A stretch of 64,000 nt of DNA from Beverwykella pulmonaria. Its lineage: Eukaryota; Ascomycota; Dothideomycetes; Pleosporales; Melanommataceae. The stretch lies in the NCBI GenBank assembly GCA_001599595.1, contig BCHH01000018.1, positions 107,175-171,174 on the forward strand. Reading direction: 5' to 3'. The notes beneath the pieces are model-generated. The model did no database searches, had not been told where the DNA came from, and saw only the letters and a program-made list of their open reading frames with translations. Positions 23,159 to 34,265 of this stretch are shown piece by piece; the stretch's first letter is position 1; each line of letters begins with the position of its first letter. Made by a program: the position numbers and the translations under genes.

Positions 23159-23954
23159 GTTGAAGAAGGTTGGGGTGGTTTGGTGGGCCTTAGAAGGTTG
23201 AGGAACTGTTTTTGCTGAAGGTGTTAAGCTTGCTGTGATGATGCTCCCTGAAGGCTTCAGAATCTGGATTTTATATGTCTGTCTCTAGGAGGTTGACTTC
23301 TCGTCAGTGTCGCTCCACGGAGATACTCTTTTCTTCCAATGTAACATTCTCACCACGCACGCTGCTCTTCTGAGTCCCGAGTATCGTGATGAGCAGCTAC
23401 GCTGACACTCTTCGGCCAATTGGGTTTGGTGTTGCTGTTGGCTCGTGTTCATGCGCTTCTCAGCTGGAAACACGAAGGCACGTGATCGCCCTTTTACTTT
23501 AAAAAGTTAGGCCTTGCAGCACTGCACGTTCCGTAATCTGGATCAGGAAACGGAACCGTTGAGAATATTGAATCTAAGGCGCTGGCTAGCTGAGATTAGG
23601 TACACGTTTATGCCAGTAGAGTCGCTATCGCAACCGATTCGCTGCTGGCACTGCGTCGTCGCCTGGGGATGAGGCTGAAAAAGTGCCAAGAGATGTACAC
23701 GGTGCAGACCCACCATGGTCCAATATAATGCAGCGCATTGTAGCCTGGCGGTGTAGAGGAGAGCTGGTATGGAACGATGGTACCTCTTTGTGTTGCGATT
23801 CGGGAATAGACCACGACGTTCTGGGAATAGATTCGTGTATTGATATCCCTGTTGAATCCGAGAACGGCTATTTCCAAATTAACGTTGCTTCCCACTATAC
23901 CTAGAATAGTCAATGGTCTCCAAAAGAGTCGTAACTGAGGTCTTTAAGCGATGT
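23159..23954. other. intergenic region including the promoter of the small secreted protein
   Basis: No further gene seen; short open frames lack motifs. Confidence 0.4.
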
Positions 23955-24045
23955 CGCCACCGCTAGCAGGGAGGACGGTCGACCCGCACCAGCCATGATG
24001 ACCTTGTGAGGTGGTGATTCTGTAGGTGTTCTCACCGAGTTGACA
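23955..24045 (+). repeat. Dispersed MITE-like repeat R2, copy 3 (partial)
   Basis: CGCCACCGCTAGCAGGGAGG through ATTCTGTAGGTGTTCTCACC matches the first 90 bp of copy 1 at 8671; beyond GAGTTGA the similarity is lost. Confidence 0.75.
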
Positions 24046-25213
24046 TGAAGTCGACAGCGTGGGGCTCAATGCCTTTCTAACGGGGGAACCTCAGATGAAT
24101 AAGAGCATGTGACTTACTTTGATCTGTTCTAGGCTGCTAACACGGGCTACTAGCTGTAGACATTATTTGAGAATTACATAGCTTAAGTTATAGTGTAATA
24201 TATTATGTAAGACATGCATTAACCTTTAGGGATAACTAGGGTCAACTCACTTAGGATTGGAGAAGTACCAATTGACGTGGCGACGTTGCATGAATCATCC
24301 TTAAAACACCAGCCACAGGGCTGATAAGGACTTATTAGCTGCTAGCCAGGCTACCAAGTACCGATACTGCATTATTATAACTCCAAGAGTGATGAAGAAC
24401 TAGTATTAGAGCTGTGGGTGGAGAAGTTGTGCCACGAAATTAAAAAAGCCCCCACTTTCAAGGTGCGAAGGCGACGACAAGATTGGTAATTTTACTAGAA
24501 GCGGCGCCTGAGAGGCAGAAGAAGACCCCTGGCATACACCCCGAACAGTATAGCGTAAATACCTAGATTTGGATAAAAGTCTACTACTTTGAAGTCTAAG
24601 TACCTGTAATTTTCTCGCTACGGAGTACTTCTCACTACGTGGTGAGGGATATTAGTAATGTTTCTCAAGGCGCCTGCGTTCTTGGTCCGCGGCGCTTCTC
24701 ACAAATTACAATATTGGATTTTGCGCTCGTCTACTTGTCAAACTACGCTAGACAAGATTCCTACCGTCTTCCGCACAACTGAGGAATTGCTGCCCTCTCT
24801 AACACCCTCTGACGAAAACAAAATTTTTGGCGCTTTAATACGCTCCACTCCGTCTTACTAACTGTGCGGAAGAGGTTGTACTTGACGTTTTAACAGTGTG
24901 AGAAGGCAGTGCGCATACCGATGTCCTGCTGCTGCGACCATTCATGTAGGTTGAATTCGCGGGATCGTTCTTAGGATGCAGCGCCCGGTAGGTTATTTTT
25001 GGCCCATTGGGCGGTTTAAGGATTGCGTCGTGGACTTCTTGTCAGTGTGTGAGTCCTGGGAAGGATGGGTGAGCTTGTGATAAAAAGCAAGGCCGCCATC
25101 TACTTTCGTGCTCTTGGGCATAAATCTTTAAGACCATACATATTTTCTTACAGAAGTAACATACAGTAAAACCTGGTTAGCTTCTGTAGACGTTCGGGTC
25201 TAATATATTACAG
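24046..25213. other. 1.2-kb stretch without visible gene
   Basis: No open frame with recognisable content; TA-rich in its first half. Confidence 0.4.
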
Positions 25214-25634
25214 CTATGATGATAATAAGCTCGGTCTTCACCATTGTGGATGCGGGAAGGCAATGAAAGGATAAGTAGGCTCTATTTCAACTACACTAAG
25301 ATAAAGAGAGAAGAGGTACTCAGGGAGAACGATCCTATATATATGGGGCGCAGGCCGACCGAGCATGTCCTGAGAGTGTGGCATGACGTGGCGCGCACAT
25401 GTCGTATGACGTGGTTGAGCTGAGCGTGAGCTACTGTCGCATTTGATGCGCGTTCCTGTAATGCGTGGTTGAGCTGAACGCCCGCCACCGTCACATCTGA
25501 CACGTGTTCATGTGATGTGTGGTCGAGCTGGCGAGCAGCACCGTCACAACAGCTGTGTCGTGATGGCTCAGATTGACAGTCCTTCGCCCTCATACATTAC
25601 TTTGATTGTCTTTTCTGCCATGTCAGATATTCTG
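25214..25634 (+). repeat. Dispersed direct repeat R4, copy 2
   Basis: Same orientation and order of blocks as 19455-19895, with scattered transitions and small indels. The three internal GTGGTTGAGCTGA-type units lie at about 25395-25560. Confidence 0.8.
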
Positions 25635-25882
25635 TCTGCTCCAGGATCTGTATAATACGCCGTTATTCTGTGGCAACTGTGGAAAGGTAATGTTGGGATG
25701 GGGATGAAACATGTACGCATGGCATTTTGGGCTTTCCCATTCGACCCGATAAACAGTTCCTATTCACGCATCCCACGATTATTCTCTCTTAGTACAAGCC
25801 CTCGTTAGAGCAAGTGCAAAACGTGCTGTCATACAACAATGTAGATTAAAATATACATAAAACATTAATTGTATCCTTCATC

Positions 25883-27710
25883 TTAAACCCACTTCATGGT
25901 TCCGTCAACTTTCCTCGGCACCACCGCATCTACCTCTCTCTTAGCAGTCCCGTTCGTGACCGGACTAGTGGTGAAGGGAACAGTACTCTCCAGACTCTCT
26001 ATCCTTCCTAGCAAAAACTCCAACTGCCTATACCCACTCGACGGCTGATACTGCGGAACCATATGTCCGCTCAGTCTCTGCTCGACCCACGTGAATTTCC
26101 TCTCCGTATGCGTGACACCCATGATACCGCTCGCGGCCAGACTCTCGGTACTATAATCGCTATGATACGGAACGAAAAAGTCCCCACTGGGTGCTGACTG
26201 GAAGCCCTGGAGTCCGCCCCACGTCATGTTCTGGATGGTGAGGAGGGTCCCGTTACCGAGGAGGATCCAGTCGAGATCTGCGTGCACGATGATGGTGCGG
26301 TCTAGTCCGTCGATAATGCGGGGCAGGGCCTCATAGGAAGATGGAGGCGAGAGGTCAGTGTCGAGGACGCCGTTGGAGCACTCATTCCATTCTTGAATTG
26401 GCGCGTTGATGGCAATTTGCACAGCGGTGCGGTTGAAGTAGATTTGTTGACCTGCGGGGATGTAATCGAAGGAGCCTGGGAAGCCTAGCACGTCCCAGAG
26501 CACGGGGCATGTGGTTGCGATTTGGTAGATATCGAAGCAGGGGTTTGTGAGTAGCACGGCGTTGGTGATGTCGTTCCAGAGCGCGCAGGTGGCGTTGGAG
26601 GCGTTGTTGGAGGGTTGCGGGAGCGGGCCCGATGGCGGGAAGGTCAGGTACGTGTTGAGATAGTCAGTGTAGCCACAGCTGTCGGCACGCGCATGGATGT
26701 CATCGGTGAAGGTCTTGTTGAGGTTGAAGAGGCCGGACCATTTGTCTACGAAGGCTACGGCGGGGACTGTTGTTTCGTCAGCTCTTGATCTGCGCATCGC
26801 ACCATAGTATAGAAGGAAACGTACCATCCTCAAGCAGAGAATCTTGCGCCACACTCGGATCGTAAATCAGCACGCCTTTCACATCAAAATGCTCGGTATC
26901 ATTCGCTTGCAACATGGCATCCGCATAATACGGGATATACTTGCCCGCAAACGACTCGCCTGCAATGTACACCTTGCGATTACACAGGCCAAACGTATCA
27001 ATGAAGTTCTTGAAGAAGCCCAAAAATTGCTGCGCGGCTTCTTCGGTGCTGTTCGCGGTCGGGGTGCCCTGCGTGAAGCCGGTACCAATGGGCTGCTCGA
27101 CCCAGACGATGTTTGTGAGGTTCACCCAGTTCCAGGGATTATACACGGGCTTGGGGGTGCCGTATTGCCAGGAGATGGGGCCGTTTTCTTGGAGGAAGCC
27201 TTCGAGTGAACTACAACCAGGTCCTGCAATTCCAAATCAGTCTTGGTGGAAGAGTATTTGGGGAGGAGAAGTGGGACTGACCGCCGTTTAACCAGATGGT
27301 AATCTCATCCTCAGCATCCGGGTTCGTAGACGGGAAGAACCAAAAATAAAGCTCGGAGCTCTCGTTCGCGCTCGCGCTAATGGGAAGCAGACCGGCGTAC
27401 GACTCGCCAATGTCAAAGTCAACGTCTGGAATCGCGCCCGCTGAGCCATTAACAGCAAACTCTATATCGTGTGTTAGTCAACACGTTCCTAGTTTTACCG
27501 TGTTATTTTGGAGACATTGCACGTACTCGCAGTTTTTTCGTTCTGCACAACTATCGGCTCGGCGGCACGCTTCGCATGTCGCTGACCTTTTTGCGCTGGA
27601 TATCCTGTTCGCGGGCGAGGGAAATCAATGTTCTTCCCTGAATACTGCGCGCTTCGTGCAAACCCGGTGGCAGCGAGGCTGCCCAGGGCGAGGAGCGAGA
27701 GCAATTGCAT
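25883..27710 (-). CDS. Secreted serine carboxypeptidase (peptidase family S10)
   Basis: Model complement(join(25883..26766, 26825..27223, 27282..27461, 27527..27710)), 548 residues; introns of 58, 58 and 65 bp with GTACGT/GTCAGT donors, all phases consistent. A signal peptide ([18 protein letters not shown]) is followed by a basic pro-region (KGQRHAKR). S10 landmarks: [25 protein letters not shown] (oxyanion hole), [16 protein letters not shown] with the nucleophile Ser at about residue 210, [11 protein letters not shown] with the catalytic Asp at about 420, and [10 protein letters not shown] with the catalytic His at 489. Many N-glycosylation sequons are present. The enzyme should remove C-terminal residues from peptides outside the cell or in the vacuole, best at acid pH. 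Length is normal and no lesion is seen. It lies 1.2 kb downstream of the S53 gene on the same strand, suggesting joint use in protein feeding. Confidence 0.93.
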
Positions 27711-28955
27711 GGCTGTAGGTCAAGAATCCGTGTCGCGTGGGATTGTCGAAGCTCGAGCGTGCGACTCTAGCTCTCTTATCACGGAGAGAGGAAGGATTGC
27801 GGCGTCACACAGCTCTCCCATCGGGGGCGCGGCCGCTGGGTATTTAACCCGCTGGTGCGATGATGATGATGATCACTATGATAGTGACCAGGCAGGGATA
27901 GCTATAGCTGTACGATGCCCGAATAGGCAGGCCCCATGTCGTGTTCGTCTGCGCACAACCAGCCACCAGGTCATCGTTTGCGATCTTGCCGTTCCTACAG
28001 ATAAGTAGGGATAGCCTTGTGTGGCAAGGAGCAGCTCCGGTGACAGCGAGAATGAGTTGAATTTTGAGGAGAAAGTCTGCAGATGTGGGAGAAGGGCAAT
28101 AGCAGAGCGTACCTGACAGCTGAGCACAAAGTGTAAATGTGGGGGGATGGATTGCAGTTGCATCCAGGCGAAACTAGCCCTTCAAGCCTTGCAAACAATG
28201 AAAAAGCACTGCCATGTCCACGGCCAAGCTGTATGAGCAAAATCAAGCTTCCAGCGTCGCCACCAACGCAGGCTTGATCCTCTACCAGCCCGGCATATCC
28301 TCATCTCAACCTCTCCTTCCCACCAAACTTCTTCCTCCACCAGCCAACGCCGACCTTCCCCATCCCTCCACGCCCCGTCAGCCCAGCCACCAAACAAACC
28401 ACGCAATCACCACGCAGGAACCGACAGACCCGCCAATTCACCGGTACCTGCCCGTCGCGAATAAGCATCGCGATAAGCAACTCTCAAGGGCACGGGCTCA
28501 TTAACCGCAAGGGGCAGGTTGCTCAACGCGGTTAGCACACCCCGCAGCCACCCTGGTCGCTGGAGAATGGGGATCTAGGAACCCGTGTCACGTCATGGAC
28601 ACGCGTGGGCTCGGGGTTGGTAAGGGGTGCAATTGCTTTGTTTACTATGGTTGGTGGTGGTCGTTGTGTTGCCATACCGTAGTGCCGAGATTGAGGTTGA
28701 GATGGATGTTGACGGGCCATTTGGTGGCTGAAAGCCTAGCAATTAAGGCTCAACGGCCCCGGCTGTGGCGTGCGAGGTGGGGCAGGGCAGGGTAATCACA
28801 CGTCGTGATCGCATCATCATCCCCTCACACACACATTGTGCAGTGTAATCAATTGCATAGTTCATTCAATCAATTGCGCATTTATGGGAATCTAACTTAT
28901 ATCAGGTCATGTCCCATATCCACCCATCTATTACTTACTCCCCCATGCGACACGC
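27711..28955. other. intergenic region with the S10 promoter
   Basis: No additional gene. It lies between the 5' end of the S10 gene and the 3' end of the S53 gene. Confidence 0.5.
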
Positions 28956-30897
28956 CTAAACGTGGCCAGTCAATCCGCGCCGCCCTTTATATGTACCCGC
29001 CTCGGAAATCTTCAGCAGCTTCCCGAAATCGGGAGTTCCATACCCAGTCACCGGGTCCCATCCCTCGGTCGCATTCCACGACGCGCCCGGCACATACGGC
29101 GCCGCGAGGCCTGAGTAGATACTCCTGCCCGTGCAGCCCTGCGAGCCGCCCTTTGTAATGTCATTCAACCCCTTGTAGCCCTGGCTGTAGATCCACGGGT
29201 TGAGAAAGCCGAGTGCTGGCTTGCCGGCAGAGATGCGAGCATTGTTGAGCAAGGCAACGACGGACGCGAGGACGGGCGCAGAAGCACTGGTACCGCCGAC
29301 GGAAATCTGAGTCCCTTTGTCCATGACGCGGAAGTTGGCGCCTTGTGCAGCCACGTCGGGGAACCCGCGACCGTTGGGGTTGTAAAGCCCCGACCATTGG
29401 GTGCCCAGCTTGGCGAGGTACGCGGGGACGGCCGTGTCCTGGTACGACGGCCGCGGCCAGAGGTCTGAGAAACCGCCCGAGGAGAAGTAAATGGCTTCTT
29501 CGGGAGAGATTTTGGTTGTGCCGCCGACCGAGGTGACGTACGGGCAGGACGCGGGGAAGATGGGCAGGAAACGCGTCGTGTTCTTGCCATCGTTGGTCTG
29601 GCAGGCGGAGCCAACGCCGGTGTCACCACTGGAGAAGATGACGGATACACCGCGCGTGCCGAGCTGTCCGATCAGGTCGCACACCTTTTTGGCGTACGTC
29701 GCAGGCACACTCTGTTCATCCTCACCGTACGAAGTGGTGAGAACCTGTGGGAGCTTGCCGTCCGGGAGGCCAACGAGATAGGTGAATAGATCCAGGTACG
29801 GCTCATTCGCGTTGTCGGCCTCTGTGGGCTGGTCTAGATCAGGAACAAGCAGCCCACGGGCAGGAGTGCTGTAGTAGTTGGTGCTAATGGCTGGTGCGAC
29901 GAGACCGGCAGTGTACTGGATGTCCAAGTTGGCCTCGACACTGTCATTGGTTGCACGTTGGTCAAGGATGCCACCTGCATGAGGAATTAGTGTTTCCCTA
30001 TGAGCCATGGTGCTGAGGTGCACTTACCGTTCACCGAAGTCCAGGTGAAATTGCTACCCACGGCCCATGGAGCGAATAAGGTAGCGAAGTTGGCGAAATC
30101 CTTGAAGCGCGCATACTCCTCGAGGAAACCGTTCACGCCGATGAGAGTGGCGGCCTTGGGATCCGCTTTGAAGCTGGCAAAGTTGTACAGCTCCTTCAGG
30201 CAATCGGGCGTGATCCTCGAGTTGCAGGTCTGGTTCACAGCCGCGGTTTCAGCACCGACAACTTCCTTGTCGATGATGTGGTATGCCTGCGGTCGGATCT
30301 GGCCAAACCGGGTCGTCGGCTGGATCATATCGATGTGGGGGCGAACCGCCTGGGGAACTGAGTACCGCAGAGCACGAATCTTCTTCACGTCCTTTCGCAC
30401 GAGACTCTGGTATGTCTTGAAGGTGGTGTCCATCATCTTCTCGGCTGTTGAAACGGGGGCCACGAAGTTGATCCATTCACCGTCGTTCTCGATGTCAGCT
30501 GATGCGATGCCCGAGTCCTCCAACCACGTGAGGACTGCATTGGTCGATTGGGATTCGGGCTTGATCAGGTCCTTGAGCTCGTCGCGTTTCAGGTGCTGTC
30601 CGTAGCGGGGGTGGCTTGGGGTCGAAATGTCCATCAATGTCTGCTCGAAGAGATCATGGTTGGGCTGGACTGGGTCAGCGGAGGAATTCAAGCGCAATGC
30701 AGAGGGACAGAGCTCACCGAATGCACCGCGATGCGGAACCGCAACTTGCGGCTTTGTGCTGGCTCGCCGATTTCCTTCCAGCCCTCAGGCACATGGAGCA
30801 GACGCTCGACGATCTCTCCCTCGCCCTCAATGTGAGAAGCAGACCTGCAATGGGCGCCAGAGAGGGCCAACAGCCCTGCAAGAAGCGAATACCTCAT
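28956..30897 (-). CDS. Secreted sedolisin / tripeptidyl peptidase (family S53)
   Basis: Model complement(join(28956..29974, 30028..30664, 30718..30897)), 611 residues, two 53-bp introns in phases 0 and 1. Signal peptide [17 protein letters not shown]; pro-kumamolisin pro-domain with [12 protein letters not shown] and [12 protein letters not shown]. Mature enzyme: the catalytic Glu and Asp in [10 protein letters not shown] (residues 286 and 290), SSGDTGVG for the oxyanion Asp, and GGTSASAP with the nucleophile Ser at about 502; C-terminal LNDITKG and [13 protein letters not shown] form the calcium site. Such enzymes release tripeptides at acid pH. I chose the second splice acceptor (CCAG before CCCAAC) for exon 2 because only it keeps the frame. 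Intact; no lesions. Confidence 0.93.
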
Positions 30898-32232
30898 GGC
30901 AGTGTAGCGTTTGTCGAGCGTGTGAAGTGGAAGAGACGGAGCTCGCAGCAAGCGTCAACCAGGCCGGCCTTCGTGGGGCACGGCGGCCATGATATAGTTT
31001 TGGCAGGAGCGAGTGAATTAGGATAAACAAGCCCCAAGGTTGCCCAGCACCGCCGCCAGCGCGCTCGGCCTGAAGCGCTGGCGTGCCCGCGGGGATCTTG
31101 GTGCAAGGGCTGCCGATCGCTGAGCTGCAGGTCCTTGGTGCGACAAGTAGGAAAGCTGGGCGGCGGCGATTGGCTGTCTTGTTTCGGTGATATTAAACAC
31201 AATTTATGCCCTCGGCCCACATGACCCAGGCATGAAGAGGGAGAGCTAGGCAGACTCGGAGGCATCTGCGCACCTCGCCGCTCGTTGCGCTTAGCGGCCG
31301 TGACGGCGCACATCGCAATGAGGGTCCTCTGGGGCTCAGTGAGATGACGGAAAGTGAGGGGATGCAGAAATGCCGTGTGGCCTGCACGCAGTCGCTTATC
31401 GCTCCCCATTCCAGCCTCACGTTTCAAAACACGGAGCGCACCCCCGGTACCGCTAAGGGCAGGAGCCGCCGCACCTTCTTTGTACCTCAACCCTCGCCTC
31501 CAGTTCATCCATATTGCGCCGGCATCTTCTTCCTCTGCCATGTTATGCGCTGTTCTGTAAGAAGGAATTAGCCTCGCTCTCGAAAGCGGAGCCAAGGCGC
31601 ATGTAACGTCCAAGACGGGTTTTCTGAGCGAACACCGTGTTCAGGCCAAGATGGACATGACGACTCCAAGGAACTGCTACCTGGATTGCTGTAGGCGAGA
31701 TATTTATCTGTGTTGGTTTGGAGCGACGCCAATGGCTGTAAACCGTGGGTGCTTCGACCCCGACACCTGTCACCGAGAAGTCAATACCGACTGTCTCCAA
31801 CATTGGCAGCGTTCGCATCGGGAACACAAATGCTCAATCCATCCCTGCATTCACGTGCGACAACGTCAGTCACACTTTGTTGCACCGTACCTGCGTCGAT
31901 AAAGTCGTGCCATGGTCTCGTTCAGTTGCTGGCGGCGATGCTATATGTGCGTGCGATTTGTCTCACTCAGCTGGGCTCCTGGATTCAAAATCACCCTAGA
32001 TCTCCCTGTTATACAAAGACCGCTGCAGAGATATGGTCGCTTTAGTGGACTCTGTTCATCTATCCAAGCATGGCTTTATACGGCCCATACTTCATGGGCT
32101 AACTTACAGTAATCAGCAAGTCATTTCTTCTATAGTTTGGTCTCTCGCCTTTCCACCGTTTCGCTCAACATCAAGCACAGGACCCTCAAATATCCGACTG
32201 CACCCCATCACTCCCCGCACGTTCAAAGCAGT
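30898..32232. other. 1.3-kb intergenic region upstream of the S53 gene
   Basis: Several overlapping open frames on both strands look like chance frames in GC-rich sequence; none has a domain. It contains the S53 promoter. Confidence 0.4.
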
Positions 32233-33240
32233 TTAACTGTAAATTCCAACACGCCCATATCCGCGCCCATTACATCGCACCTCCTCACACCCATACTCCA
32301 CCCACGTCGTCCACTTCGCTTTGACCTCCAGAATTAAACCCATTTCCTTACTGATAATCGCCCACATCTTCTCCATGCTCACCGCATTATGCTTAAATGG
32401 ACCTTCTTTGTCGAACCTCTCTTCTGTCAACCTCTCCATTTCAATACATCCCTCCATCTCCCCACTGCCAACGCTACTGCCTATGACCAATGCTCCAAGC
32501 CCCTTTGTGAAGCGCACGAGCCGCTTGCAATCAGCGATCTGTTTGTCCCACGAGAACTGGTGGATGACGGCGCTGCACCACACGACATCCCCATCTTCCC
32601 ATCCAGGGCGCGCGCCTGCGGACTCTCATCCGCAAAGTCCAAGATATCGCCCAGCATCGTCGTCGCCATGAATTTGTCCCGGTCGCAGAACAATTCGTAG
32701 CCCAGATTCCAGAAGGGAAGGATATTGAGGCCATAAAGGCAGGTCTGCGGTACCCCAGCGAAATGAAGCGCGCGGAGATCGTGGCCGATATAGCTCCCTA
32801 CGTCTAGGAATTTTGACCCCTTGGTGGTACTGAGGCGAGAAACGATTTCGATGAACGTGTTGTGGTGTTTGATCCAGTGGACGAGGAACATAGATACACT
32901 AGTGCAGGGTACGCGCGCAGATCCAAGAGCTTGGTGCGGACAGCTTGGATGTGCGGAATCACCTGCCTAGCTGGAATCCCGCTGTAGTTTTCGAATTAGA
33001 CACGGATCTAGAAGTCAATAAGAGCGTACAAGGAAATGAAAAGATAGAATGTACTTCAAGTGTAAGTAGCCCTTCTACATCTTCATTATACCAAATGAGG
33101 TGCTTTGACCTTAGCTTAACGTACCCCGGATCAGATTCGCCCGTGTCGCGGTTTTAGATTTCATGGGTGGACATGTTTAACTCTTCATCGGCAATTATCT
33201 TGAATTTCTCGATTTCGAGAACTTCAGGTCGTGAAGTCAT
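32233..33240 (-). pseudogene. SAM-dependent methyltransferase pseudogene (fungal secondary-metabolism type)
   Basis: The N-terminal exon starts at the ATG at 33240 and contains GYVKLRSKHLIWYNEDVEGL, a hallmark of a family of fungal methyltransferases often found in polyketide clusters. After an intron comes VIPHIQAVRTKLLDLRAYP, then KFLDVGSYIGHDLR (SAM-binding motif I), GYELFCDRDKF, and in another frame WCSAVIHQFSWDKQI, CKRLVRFTKG and RFDKEGPFKHNAVSMEKMW. Lesions: TAA at 33154-33156 in exon 1 (consistent with CAA to TAA), a frameshift near 32890 and a 1-nt shift near 32595. The order of all motifs is preserved, so this is one decayed gene. No polyketide synthase is in the window. Confidence 0.75.
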
Positions 33241-34070
33241 GCTGCTACTAGTACTTTTTGAAGCCCCTTTTGTACTTCGCGGAGCTGGGCCAGCGGAGTG
33301 TTCATATAATATTTTAAATCATAGGGCTATCTAGTTGGCGGCCTTATGGCGGAAGTCCTTGGATTGCGCAGGTGAGTAATGTAAGCGCTACGAAGGCCTT
33401 GATACCTTATTGAGATGCTTGTTTCAACAACGTGAATGTTCCCCGCGCGTCTTCACACTTTTCGTCCGCTGAATCCCGGTAGACTTAGTACACCTTTTTG
33501 CACGAATTTCGGGGACGAGACGACTGCATATGTCTTGGCATGCACGTGTAGAGTGATTATTAAGAAATGCTTCGTATTTCACGTCGTACGTATCAAGGGA
33601 TGGAGGCCTTAAGTGTAAGCGGGTGGGATTGAGCTAAGCGGAGAATTTTGGGGCGGAGATAGGAGGGTAAAGATAGAGAAGGTTGTGTAGGGGATGTAGT
33701 TGGAAGGTATATAGGGTATATAGTTGGGAATGCGTACTGGGGAGGGAAGAGTGAAAACTATGGCAGAGATAAGGGTAGAATGCAGTATTTCTAAGAAATA
33801 GGAGTAGTAGGCAGAAATGCAAATATGGCAAGTGATAAGTGATAGAGGCAAGAAACCGGTGCTGGAATACGGTGCTTAGTGGTGCTTAGTGTGGCAGAGC
33901 TGGAGTCGTCTTCTGCATAGTTTACATAAATTACGGTAACATAGGTATATTCAGTGGTGAGAAGCAGGAGGTGAAGGAATGTAGCGTAAATCGTGTCACA
34001 TATGGTGGAGGCAGTCAATCGTCTAAGGATCGATGTGTATTCAGTTTATAATCTACATCACCACTATAAT
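33241..34070. other. non-coding, AT-rich stretch
   Basis: Contains many short TATA and GGGATAG-like words but no gene that I can support. Confidence 0.4.
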
Positions 34071-34265
34071 AGCAATTGCCGACTCGCCCTATCAGCCCGT
34101 TAAGAAAAGACATAGGTTCTACTTACAGGCTACACATATAAGAATAGCAGTTAGCAGCTTGCCTTATTAGCCTGTCAAACAAGGACATGGTGCCTACATA
34201 CAAACTGCGTCTCAACAAGTAGTTAGCGACTTGCCTAATAAGCTCGTTCCCCAAGCACCAAGCAC
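34071..34265 (+). repeat. Imperfect tandem repeat, units of about 72-75 bp
   Basis: Three degenerate units start at about 34071, 34146 and 34217, each with AGCARTTRSC followed by ACTTGCCY and TATTAGCCYGT-like words and a later CTTACA. Identity is low, so this may be a decayed element. Confidence 0.5.

Noticed and set aside
19455..25634. R4 copies as the two LTRs of one retrotransposon.
   Set aside because: The 5.3 kb between them contains no gag or pol traces, I found no primer-binding site, polypurine tract or target-site duplication, and the copies lack TG...CA ends.
30000..30605. A 201-codon open frame antisense to the S53 peptidase.
   Set aside because: It is a shadow of the GC-rich coding exon; the sense strand has full catalytic motifs, correct introns and signal peptide.
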